Of a stretch of 8,555 nt of DNA, positions 1-6,086 are shown in pieces; within the stretch, counting starts at the first letter, position 1, and each line of letters starts with the position of its first letter. The notes below the pieces were generated by a model. That model did no database searches, was not told where the DNA came from, and saw only the letters and a program-made list of their open reading frames with translations. This stretch comes from an uncultured Gemmatimonadota bacterium. Lineage in GTDB: Bacteria; Gemmatimonadota; Gemmatimonadetes; Gemmatimonadales; GWC2-71-9. Where the stretch lies: NCBI GenBank assembly GCA_946480845.1, contig CAMLLJ010000116.1, positions 1 to 8,555 on the forward strand. Reading direction: 5' to 3'. The translations under genes were made by a program, and so were the position numbers.

Positions 1-166
1 ACTCGATGGCGCAGCAGGCCGTGCCGAACGGCATCGGCCAGAGCGAGTTGGCCCGCGACCAGTTGCTGAGGAAGTCGAGCCGGGTGGTGATGAAGTTCTG
101 CGACGCCGCCGAGATCTGGGTGCTGAAGTCGTCGTCGGCGGCGAGGTTCGGGCTGGTCAGTCCCAT
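1..166 (-). CDS. nuoB: NADH-quinone oxidoreductase subunit B, N-terminal 55 residues (cut by window edge)
   Basis: NuoB is the peripheral-arm subunit of respiratory complex I that carries Fe-S cluster N2, the last electron carrier before quinone. The visible 55 residues begin [13 protein letters not shown] and end in the NuoB signature [13 protein letters not shown]. The adjacent cysteines C51 and C52 are the first two N2 ligands in this family. The ATG at 166-164 overlaps the end of nuoA by 10 nt (the nuoA stop is at 159-157), in a different frame, as expected for translational coupling within a nuo operon. The acidic, disordered-looking first ~13 residues are less conserved, so the exact start is slightly less certain than the identity. 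The rest of the gene, including the other two cysteines, lies beyond position 1. Confidence 0.96.
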   Translation of the reverse strand, partial: MGLTSPNLAADDDFSTQISAASQNFITTRLDFLSNWSRANSLWPMPFGTACCAIE

Positions 167-522
167 TCCAGGGCCCCCCGCTTCCAGATATACACGTACC
201 CCACCGCGAGGATGAGGATGAAGACGAGCATTTCCACGATGAGCAGCCCGGCCATGTCGCCGAGCTGCCGGAACGCCACCGCCCACGGGATCATGAACAC
301 CGTCTCGATGTCGAAGATGATGAACATCATCGCCACGAGGTAGAACTTGATCGAGAAGCGCTCGCGCGCATCGCCCAGGACCGGCATGCCGGACTCGTAG
401 GGCGAGGATTTCATGGCGGTGCGGCGGTAGGGCGAGAGCAGGTGCGAGACGCCAAGCATCAGGATCGCGTTGGCGATCACGAAGGCGAGGACGAGGAGGA
501 TCGGGATGTAGGCCTGGAGCAT
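157..522 (-). CDS. nuoA: NADH-quinone oxidoreductase subunit A
   Basis: NuoA (ND3 homologue) is a small membrane subunit of complex I at the junction of the membrane arm and quinone site. The 121-residue length is normal for the family. Three hydrophobic helices are visible at about residues 6-28, 59-82 and 92-112. The conserved loop after helix 1 contains [20 protein letters not shown] (residues 42-61), followed by FDIET (70-74) with acidic residues D71 and E73 in helix 2, and the family-typical C-terminal ALEW. The loop has serine where mitochondrial ND3 has its reactive cysteine (YESG instead of YECG), which is common in bacteria. It is the first gene of a nuo operon, followed by nuoB with a 10-nt overlap. 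No good Shine-Dalgarno sequence is visible upstream of the ATG at 522. The 5' region holds a possible promoter and a CRP-like site. Confidence 0.97.
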   Translation of the reverse strand: MLQAYIPILLVLAFVIANAILMLGVSHLLSPYRRTAMKSSPYESGMPVLGDARERFSIKFYLVAMMFIIFDIETVFMIPWAVAFRQLGDMAGLLIVEMLVFILILAVGYVYIWKRGALEWD

Positions 523-544
523 GTGGGGATCGCTTTCGGGCCAT

Positions 545-560
545 CGTGAGAAATTTCACA
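545..560. promoter_or_regulatory. CRP/FNR-family-like operator (inverted repeat)
   Basis: The sequence CGTGA-GAAATT-TCACA is an inverted repeat of the form GTGA-N6-TCAC. It matches 9 of 10 fixed positions of the CRP consensus TGTGA-N6-TCACA, with AT-rich flanks in an otherwise GC-rich region. It lies in the nuoA leader, just downstream of the predicted nuoA transcription start, and about 98 nt upstream of the predicted dcd start. If bound, it would more naturally repress nuoA from this promoter. Which member of the CRP/FNR family would bind is unknown. Confidence 0.45.
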
Positions 561-572
561 AGAGGCGCAACG

Positions 573-601
573 AATCTAACCCGCCCCCGGAAGCGATTCA
601 A
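573..601 (-). promoter_or_regulatory. possible sigma-70-type promoter for nuoA
   Basis: Read on the minus strand, TTGAAT (601-596) and TAGATT (578-573) are separated by exactly 17 nt. Each box matches the TTGACA/TATAAT consensus at 4 of 6 positions. Transcription would start near 566, giving a leader of about 44 nt before the nuoA ATG. The match is moderate, but the position in a divergent intergenic region is right. Confidence 0.4.
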
Positions 602-615
602 CCCGCGTCGCCACC

Positions 616-644
616 GTCACATAAGCGTTTTTCGCCGCTATATT
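616..644 (+). promoter_or_regulatory. possible sigma-70-type promoter for dcd
   Basis: GTCACA (616-621, 4 of 6 matches to TTGACA) and TATATT (639-644, 5 of 6 matches to TATAAT) are separated by 17 nt. Transcription would start near 651, giving a leader of about 42 nt before the dcd ATG at 693. This is the most AT-rich patch upstream of dcd. Confidence 0.45.
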
Positions 645-692
645 CCCGCCGGTTTCCCCCAGCAGTGCCCACACCGCCGACCTCGAGGATGC

Positions 693-1271
693 ATGTCCAT
701 CAAGTCCGACCGCTGGATCCGCCGCATGGCGCAGGAGCAGGGGATGATCGAGCCCTACGTCGAAGCCCAGGTCCGCACCGCCGACGCCCAGGGCCGCAAG
801 GTGATCTCCTACGGCGTGTCCTCGTACGGCTACGACATGCGGGTGGCGCCGGAATTCAAGATCTTCACTAATGTGCTTTCTGCGGTGGTCGATCCCAAGT
901 CCTTTGACTCCAACAGCTTCGTGGAGTTTGAGGGAGACGTCTGCATCGTCCCGCCCAACAGCTTCGCGCTGGCCCGCTCGGTCGAATACTTCCGGATTCC
1001 GCGGAATGTGCTCACGATCTGCGTAGGGAAGAGCACGTACGCCCGCTGCGGGATCATCACCAACGTGACGCCGTTCGAGCCGGAATGGGAAGGGTATGTC
1101 ACCCTGGAGATCTCCAATACGACGCCCCTGCCCGCCCGGATCTATGCCAACGAGGGGATCTGCCAGGTGCTCTTCTTCGAGGCGGACGACGACGATGTCT
1201 GCGAGCGGAGCTACCGGGACAAGGCAGGCAAGTACCAGGGGCAGGTCGGCGTGACGCTGCCCAGGCTCTAG
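693..1271 (+). CDS. dcd: dCTP deaminase
   Basis: Dcd deaminates dCTP to dUTP, which dUTPase then converts to dUMP for thymidylate synthesis. The protein is cytoplasmic and a homotrimer in characterised family members. The 192-residue product starts [13 protein letters not shown] and carries the family motifs SSYGYDMR (43-50), [16 protein letters not shown] (85-100), [10 protein letters not shown] (112-121) and [11 protein letters not shown] (138-148), ending [14 protein letters not shown]114, R118 and E139 align with the E. coli catalytic S111, R115 and E138. The overall pattern is that of the Neisseria/Pseudomonas-like Dcd group, about 188 residues, rather than E. coli Dcd. A short acidic stretch, EADDDDVCE (163-171), looks slightly expanded. 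The reading frame stays open back to 546, but the ATG at 693, with GAGG at 685-688, gives the conserved N-terminus. The M1 peptidase gene follows after 23 nt. Confidence 0.96.
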   Translation: MSIKSDRWIRRMAQEQGMIEPYVEAQVRTADAQGRKVISYGVSSYGYDMRVAPEFKIFTNVLSAVVDPKSFDSNSFVEFEGDVCIVPPNSFALARSVEYFRIPRNVLTICVGKSTYARCGIITNVTPFEPEWEGYVTLEISNTTPLPARIYANEGICQVLFFEADDDDVCERSYRDKAGKYQGQVGVTLPRL

Positions 1272-1273
1272 GG

Positions 1274-1286
1274 CCTCCACCGGAGG
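1274..1286 (+). promoter_or_regulatory. hairpin masking the ribosome binding site of the M1 peptidase gene
   Basis: CCTCC (1274-1278), loop ACC, GGAGG (1282-1286) form a perfect 5-bp stem in the dcd-peptidase gap. The right arm is the Shine-Dalgarno sequence of the downstream gene, 8 nt before its ATG at 1295, and the left arm is a full anti-Shine-Dalgarno. The dcd stop codon (1269-1271) ends 2 nt before the stem, so a ribosome finishing dcd would cover and open it. Such an arrangement is a known means of translational coupling. Its action here is inferred. Confidence 0.5.
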
Positions 1287-1294
1287 GAACCGAC

Positions 1295-3265
1295 ATGCTG
1301 GGTCCGACCCGCGCCGTCACCGGCGCATTCAGGGGGGCGCTCGCGGGCGCCCTTCTCCTCGCCGCGCCGCTCGCCGCCTCAGCCCAGCAGCGCACGGCGC
1401 CGCTCCGGGACGAGTCGCCCTTCCGGCGCCTCGAGCTCCCCACGCCGAACCGGGTCCGGACGGCGGCGGGTGCGCCGGGCCCCGACTACTGGCAGCAGCG
1501 CGCGGACTACGTCATCCGGGCCACGCTCGACACCGTGGCGAACACGGTGACGGGCAGCGAGCGGATCACCTACCACAACAATTCCCCGGACACGCTGCGC
1601 TTCCTCTGGCTGCAGCTCGACCAGAACCTCTTCAGCCCGGAGAGCCGGGGGGCGTTCGTCTTCGGCCGGGGACCCCGATCGGGGCCGGGGCCGCAGGGTG
1701 GAATCACCCTGGCGCGCGTCGCACTGGGGAGCCAGCCGGACGCGCAGGGGCGGGCCCGGGGCGCGGCAACACCGCTCAGCCACACCGTCGTCGGCACCAT
1801 GCTGCGCGTGGACCTTCCCCGGCCCCTTGCGCCGCGCGCTCGCGCGGTGCTCGAGCTGGACTGGTCGTTCGCCTTCCCCTCGGATCCCGCGCGGATGGGC
1901 ATGGAGGTCGTAGACGGGGGGACCGTGTACGAGGTGGCCCAGTGGTACCCGCGCATGGCGGTCTACGACGACGTGGGCGGCTGGAACACCGAGCAGTACT
2001 ACGGGCAGGGCGAGTTCCACCTCGAGTTCGGCACCTTCGACGTGAGCCTGACCCTGCCGGCCAACATGCTCGTGGCCGCAACCGGCACGCTCCGGAATCC
2101 CGAGGCAGTGCTCACGGCGGGCCAGCGTGCGCGGCTGGCCGCCGCGCGCGGCTCGGACACGACCATCGTGATCCGCTCCAAGGCGGAAATCGGCGACCCG
2201 GCCTCGCGTCCGCGCCCCGCGGGCGGCACGCTCACCTGGCGCTTCGCGGCCGACAGCGTGCGCGACTTCGCCTGGGCGGCCGCCCGGCACTTCATCTGGG
2301 ACGCCGCGCGCGCCAACGGGGGCCGCACCCTGGCGATGAGCTTCTATCCCGCGTCGGCGGACTCGATCTGGCGGGAGAGCACCCAGTACGTGAAGTTCGC
2401 CGTCGAGAACTACTCGCGCTGGCTGCCGTATCCCTACCCGGTCGCGATCAACGTCAACGGCATCGAGGGCGGCATGGAGTATCCCATGATCGTCTTCTGC
2501 CACAACCGGGTGAACGCCGGCGCGCTCTTCAGCGTCACCGACCACGAGATCGGGCACACCTGGTTCCCGATGATCGTCTCCAGCAACGAGCGGCTGTACC
2601 CGTGGATGGACGAGGGCTTCAATACCTTCCAGAACTACTACAACTGGGAGAAGAAGTTCCCCGGCCAGTTCAACCGCCGCGCCAACCTCGACCTCTACCT
2701 GCAGTTCGTCACCTCCGGCGCGGAGCAGCCCGCCATGACGCCGGCGGACCGCACGCTCGGCCTCGGCCAGGTGGCGTACAACAAGCCGGGGCTCGGGCTG
2801 CGGCTCCTCCGGGACCGGATCATCGGGCCGGAGCGCTTCGACAAGGCGTTCATCGAGTACGTGCGCCGCTGGGCATACCGCCACCCCACCCCGGCGGACT
2901 TCTTCCGGACCATGGAGGACGCCACCGGCGAAGACCTGAGCTGGTTCTGGCGCGGCTGGTTCTACACGACGGGAACCCTCGACCAGGCCGTGGACTCGGT
3001 GGCCGTGGTGGATTCCGCCGGCGTCGTGGCGAGCCGGATCTTCCTCCGGAGCGCGGGCCCGCTGGTGATGCCGGTGGACCTCGAGCTCACCGGCGCCGAC
3101 GGCCGGAAGGAGCGGATGCAGCTGCCGGTGGAAGTCTGGTTCGGAGGCCCCCGCTACGAGCTGGTGCTGCGGGGGAAGCGCGTTGCGGCGGCGGCCATCG
3201 ATCCGGAAAAGGCGTTCCCGGACGTGCAGCGGGACAACAATGCGTGGAGCGGCGGGGCGCGGTAG
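1295..3265 (+). CDS. secreted M1-family zinc metallopeptidase (aminopeptidase-like)
   Basis: M1 peptidases use one zinc ion to remove N-terminal residues from peptides; this one is exported, so it probably acts in the periplasm or outside. The 656-residue product starts with a signal peptide (residues 1-30, hydrophobic core GALLLAAPLAASA, cleavage likely after ASA). The N-terminal part (about 60-330) is beta-rich, as in M1 proteins. The catalytic part shows GGMEYP (392-397), HEIGH (417-421) and E440 in WMDEG, giving the exact HEXXH-X18-E zinc site. The likely catalytic tyrosine is Y495 in AYNKPG. A helical region and a short beta-rich tail follow. The GXMEN exopeptidase motif is changed to GGMEY. 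The ATG is supported by GGAGGG at 1282-1287. A Gly/Pro/Arg-rich loop (124-136) looks like an insertion. Substrate and cleavage mode are not evident. It lies 23 nt after dcd with no obvious functional link. Confidence 0.93.
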   Translation: MLGPTRAVTGAFRGALAGALLLAAPLAASAQQRTAPLRDESPFRRLELPTPNRVRTAAGAPGPDYWQQRADYVIRATLDTVANTVTGSERITYHNNSPDTLRFLWLQLDQNLFSPESRGAFVFGRGPRSGPGPQGGITLARVALGSQPDAQGRARGAATPLSHTVVGTMLRVDLPRPLAPRARAVLELDWSFAFPSDPARMGMEVVDGGTVYEVAQWYPRMAVYDDVGGWNTEQYYGQGEFHLEFGTFDVSLTLPANMLVAATGTLRNPEAVLTAGQRARLAAARGSDTTIVIRSKAEIGDPASRPRPAGGTLTWRFAADSVRDFAWAAARHFIWDAARANGGRTLAMSFYPASADSIWRESTQYVKFAVENYSRWLPYPYPVAINVNGIEGGMEYPMIVFCHNRVNAGALFSVTDHEIGHTWFPMIVSSNERLYPWMDEGFNTFQNYYNWEKKFPGQFNRRANLDLYLQFVTSGAEQPAMTPADRTLGLGQVAYNKPGLGLRLLRDRIIGPERFDKAFIEYVRRWAYRHPTPADFFRTMEDATGEDLSWFWRGWFYTTGTLDQAVDSVAVVDSAGVVASRIFLRSAGPLVMPVDLELTGADGRKERMQLPVEVWFGGPRYELVLRGKRVAAAAIDPEKAFPDVQRDNNAWSGGAR

Positions 3266-3271
3266 CGCCCC
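3254..3271. terminator. possible bidirectional terminator hairpin between convergent genes
   Basis: GGGGCGC (3254-3260), loop GGTA, GCGCCCC (3265-3271) form a perfect 7-bp all-GC stem. It overlaps the stop codon of the M1 peptidase gene and lies 10 nt beyond the stop codon of the convergent lipoprotein gene. No run of T follows on either strand, so this is not a classical intrinsic terminator. It may act as a T-less terminator or as a 3'-end stabiliser for both transcripts. Confidence 0.4.
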
Positions 3272-3281
3272 ACCCGCGGTG

Positions 3282-4808
3282 TCAGGGGACGGCGTCAGTC
3301 ACGTCGAAGATCATCATCGCGGGGCCGCCCGGTGACGGGTCCCGCGCCGCGAAGACGTACTGCCGGCCGTTGATCTCCGCGATGGTCCCGGTGTGCAGCC
3401 CGCCCCCGGCCGACGGCACCAGGTAGCGGTCGAGCAGGACCGGGCTCGCCGGGTTGGCCAGGTCGTACAGGTAGAGCCCCGCACCCGAGCCGTACTCGGT
3501 GGTGACGGCGAGCCAGGTGCCGTCGGCGCTCACCTGCACGTCGCTCACGGTGCCGGTGTTGGCGATCGTGACCGAATTGGCCAGGGTCGGCGCGCCGCTG
3601 CCGGACAGCGTCCACACCTTCACGACATTGCCGACGTTTCCCGCCCCGCGCGTTCCCCAGGTGCCGGTGTACGCGTGGGACCCGTGCACCCAGAGGTCTG
3701 AGCTGAATCGATCGGGGACATTATTGCCCCCGGCGACGTTGACCAGCGTCCCGGCCTGCATCTGCAGCTGGTGCAGCCCGCTCACCATGTCGATCGCATA
3801 GAGCGACCCGTTGGCGAGCTGCACGCCCCAGGTGAAGGTATTGTCGGGCCCCCCGGGCCGGTTGACCGAGATCACCCGGCTCGCGAGATCACCGGCCAGC
3901 GTGCCTGACACGTCGAGCGCGACGACACCGCCATTGTAGTACGCCGCGTAGAGGATCTGATTCGGCTCGTCCATCCAGAAGTTGTGGACACCCGCCTTCC
4001 GGTCGATGTCGTTGCCGTCGGGCTGGTCGGGATGATGGTAGAATGCGACCTCGACGGGCGCAGCGAGGTTCGACACGTCCACCACGTGGATGTCGCCGCT
4101 GCTGCTCGAGCCCACCGAGCCGGGCCCCTCCTGCCCCACGAAGAGGTAGCGCTTCTCCATCGCCACGGGATTGTGGAACCACCAGCCATTGTGCACGCTC
4201 GGGCTGACGGTGCCGCCGTTTGCGGTCCCGGTAACGATCGAGCCGACCAGCTTCGGGACCGCCGGCGTCCCGCCGGCCATGCCGTTGCCCACGTCGTAGA
4301 TCCGGACGCCCTCGTCCCACGCGAACATGAAGACGATGCCGTCCCGGACGTACGTATCGTGGACGAACGGTGCGGCCGGGGGCACCGGCGTGACCGACAT
4401 GAGCTGGATCCCGGCGGCGCCGGCCGACGCGGTGGCCGAGAAGGTGACGGGCGACCCGGGCACACCCTCGAGAACCGCCCTCGCACTCTGCTCGCCGATG
4501 CTCGGCCCGAGCGTATAGGTGGCCGACGCGACGCCATCGGCCGCGCTCACCGACGATGCAGGGACGCTCCCGCCGCCCGTGACGACCTCCCACTCCACCT
4601 CGACGCCCTCGAGCGGCGCCCCGTCCGCGTCGGTCACCAGGACGCGGAGGGGCGCGGCCAGCGCGGCACCGGGCTCGCCGGTCTGGCCATTGCCGTCCAG
4701 GAGCCCGATCGCCGCGGGATCGCCGCCGGGACCGCCCGAGTCGCTGCAGGCCAGTACACCCGCGACCAGCGCCAGTGTGGCGTGCCGCCAGATCATGCCT
4801 CTCATCAT
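3282..4808 (-). CDS. lipoprotein with Big-1-like Ig domain and seven-bladed LVIVD-like beta-propeller
   Basis: This 508-residue protein is probably a surface or periplasmic lipoprotein of unknown function. Residues 1-21 form a lipoprotein signal ending VLAC, with C21 as the lipidation site; S22 at +2 favours the outer membrane. Residues ~34-128 resemble a bacterial Ig domain of the Big-1 (invasin/intimin) type (GNGQTGEPG near 39-47, VLVTDADGAPLEGVEVEW near 56-73, DGVASATYTLG near 91-101). Residues ~148-508 form a propeller of seven repeats. Strands such as VRIYDV (168), IHVVDV (240), VVALDV (295), LYLYDL (445) and MMIFDV (498) are like those of LVIVD repeats. Five blades begin with histidine: H150, H206, H275, H375 and H472. 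ATG codons at 4808, 4805 and 4796 are all possible starts. GAGG at 4817-4814 is 5 nt before the first, which I chose. It is the last gene of the sdh operon, 7 nt after the barrel gene. Confidence 0.85.
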   Translation of the reverse strand: MMRGMIWRHATLALVAGVLACSDSGGPGGDPAAIGLLDGNGQTGEPGAALAAPLRVLVTDADGAPLEGVEVEWEVVTGGGSVPASSVSAADGVASATYTLGPSIGEQSARAVLEGVPGSPVTFSATASAGAAGIQLMSVTPVPPAAPFVHDTYVRDGIVFMFAWDEGVRIYDVGNGMAGGTPAVPKLVGSIVTGTANGGTVSPSVHNGWWFHNPVAMEKRYLFVGQEGPGSVGSSSSGDIHVVDVSNLAAPVEVAFYHHPDQPDGNDIDRKAGVHNFWMDEPNQILYAAYYNGGVVALDVSGTLAGDLASRVISVNRPGGPDNTFTWGVQLANGSLYAIDMVSGLHQLQMQAGTLVNVAGGNNVPDRFSSDLWVHGSHAYTGTWGTRGAGNVGNVVKVWTLSGSGAPTLANSVTIANTGTVSDVQVSADGTWLAVTTEYGSGAGLYLYDLANPASPVLLDRYLVPSAGGGLHTGTIAEINGRQYVFAARDPSPGGPAMMIFDVTDAVP

Positions 4809-4813
4809 CGATG

Positions 4814-4818
4814 CCTCA
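4814..4818 (-). promoter_or_regulatory. ribosome binding site overlapping the upstream stop codon
   Basis: On the minus strand the sequence reads TGAGG-CATCG-ATG. The TGA (4818-4816) ends the barrel-protein gene, and GAGG (4817-4814) is the Shine-Dalgarno sequence of the propeller lipoprotein, 5 nt before its first ATG. This overlap implies that the two proteins are made in a coupled way. Confidence 0.6.
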
Positions 4819-6075
4819 GTGTATCGTGTGGCCGGGCTCGCGCGTCCCGGCCGGTTCAGGCTCGACCCGCGCTGCCCCGTAGCGACCCATGCGATGGAGA
4901 CGCGCTCCCCACCCGAGGCGCACACCCAGGCTGATCGTCCAGAAGGTGTCGCGCCCGTAGAAGGCGGCCGGATCGAAGGACACCGGCGTTTCGCTCTCGG
5001 AGCGCCCGAACGACGCCTCGATCGCGGGCGCGATCCGGAATCGTGAAGCGGCGGGAAGCAGCTCGACTCCGTAGCCCGCGGTATGCACGGTCCACCGCGT
5101 GGTGGCGAGGATGGAATTGTCCGTGTGCGGCCGCACGCTGCGGAACGGGTCGAGCGTGCGCACTTCCTCGGGCCGCTCGGTCTGCTCGAAGCGGTAATGC
5201 ACCCGGTGCCCCCGCCCGGTCCACGCCGCCTCGGCGAGCAGGCTGGAGAAATCGAAGAAACCGGCCGATTCCTCGGTCTCGGCCCACTCGGCGAAGGCAT
5301 ACAGCACGCCGCCGCGGAAGGGCCGCTCCGCGCGCGCCGACGCGCTCCACTTCTTCTGCGCCAGACCCTGCCCGGGCCGGTGCTCGGGCGACTTCACATG
5401 GGCGTGGGACGACTGGACCTCGATGCCGGGGGCCGGCAGCACCGTGATCCGTGCCGCCCAGGAATCGCCGAACCGGCTCGCGTTGGGCCACTGGTCCGGC
5501 TTCTCGGGCTCGTCGCCGTTGAACGTGCCGGCCTCGAGGATGAGCGGCCCCGCCCGGAGCGCGCCGATCGCCACCAGCCGCTCGAGCACCTGTGCGTAGT
5601 GATGGTTGATCGGGTAGCGCAGCGCAGGCCGCCCCATCGGGTCGTCGGTTCCGAAGGGCGCGAAGCCCTTCCCCGCCGCGACCGAGACCGCCCATCCGCG
5701 CCCGCGCGAGCGCAGCAGGTCCGGCGCCGCCACCATCACTTCGTGCAGGTAGGTATGGGGATGCCGGCGGTCCACGAAGCCCTCGCCCCAGTTCCCCGGG
5801 GCGAGCTGCCCCTCCTCGAGGGTGAGGCCCTCGAAGTTGAGCATCGCGTCGATCGCGAGGAATCCGCCGAGCGGGGCCGCATGCAGCATGGCGGCCGGCT
5901 GGACCACCCGCAGCTCGGCGAGCGATTCCCCGCCGGGGACCGGGTCGGCGCGTTCCCACGCCGGGACGGCGTGGATCCCGATCTGGAGCGCACCGGCGTG
6001 CTGGGCCTGGAGTGGAGGGGCCGCGCCCAGCGCGCAGCCCAGGAGGAAGGCGTATCGAACGGCTCGAAGCGGCAC
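4816..6075 (-). CDS. exported His-rich protein, probable outer-membrane beta-barrel, function unknown
   Basis: I do not recognise a named family. From the GTG at 6075 the product has 419 residues. Residues 1-24 form a signal peptide (VPLRAVRYAFLLG, then a hydrophobic stretch, cleavage likely after LQA), with Q25 as the first mature residue. The mature part has no long hydrophobic helix. It shows many short alternating polar/apolar stretches rich in aromatic and Gly residues, such as VLYAFAEWAE (257-266) and FWTISLGVRLGWG (378-390), as in outer-membrane barrels. Conserved-looking blocks are RRHPHTYLHE (103-112), GKGFAPFGTDDPMGRP (135-150), YPINHHYAQVLER (154-166) and EAGTFNGDEPE (181-191). It contains 18 histidines, several paired or as HxH. 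The start is GTG with only AGGGG three nt upstream; no ATG is available before the conserved part. It lies 11 nt after sdhB and 7 nt before the lipoprotein gene. Confidence 0.8.
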   Translation of the reverse strand: MPLRAVRYAFLLGCALGAAPPLQAQHAGALQIGIHAVPAWERADPVPGGESLAELRVVQPAAMLHAAPLGGFLAIDAMLNFEGLTLEEGQLAPGNWGEGFVDRRHPHTYLHEVMVAAPDLLRSRGRGWAVSVAAGKGFAPFGTDDPMGRPALRYPINHHYAQVLERLVAIGALRAGPLILEAGTFNGDEPEKPDQWPNASRFGDSWAARITVLPAPGIEVQSSHAHVKSPEHRPGQGLAQKKWSASARAERPFRGGVLYAFAEWAETEESAGFFDFSSLLAEAAWTGRGHRVHYRFEQTERPEEVRTLDPFRSVRPHTDNSILATTRWTVHTAGYGVELLPAASRFRIAPAIEASFGRSESETPVSFDPAAFYGRDTFWTISLGVRLGWGARLHRMGRYGAARVEPEPAGTREPGHTIH

Positions 6076-6086
6076 GGACCCCTGGG

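Noticed and set aside
546..692. 49-codon upstream extension of dcd to an ATG at 546
   Set aside because: It reads through the intergenic region and the likely promoter. The conserved Dcd N-terminus begins at 693.
1379..2884. 501-codon open frame on the minus strand opposite the M1 peptidase
   Set aside because: The composition is Arg/Ala/Gly/Pro-rich with no recognisable motif. It is a typical GC-rich shadow of the plus-strand gene, which has a full catalytic site, signal peptide and ribosome binding site.
1942..3426. 494-codon plus-strand frame overlapping the peptidase gene and extending past its end
   Set aside because: It is Arg/Pro/Gly-rich without motifs, lies in another frame of the peptidase gene and runs into the convergent lipoprotein gene.
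4261..4277. Perfect 7-bp inverted repeat GCCGGCG-TCC-CGCCGGC inside the lipoprotein gene
   Set aside because: It is mid-gene and explained by GC-rich codons for Ala/Gly/Pro. There is no T-run and no gene boundary.
3984..4934. 316-codon plus-strand frame opposite the lipoprotein gene
   Set aside because: No motif seen. The opposite strand encodes a clear seven-repeat propeller with a lipobox.
4809..5300. Upstream extension of the lipoprotein frame into the barrel gene
   Set aside because: It would bury the lipoprotein signal inside the protein, and the sequence there is a shadow of the barrel gene.
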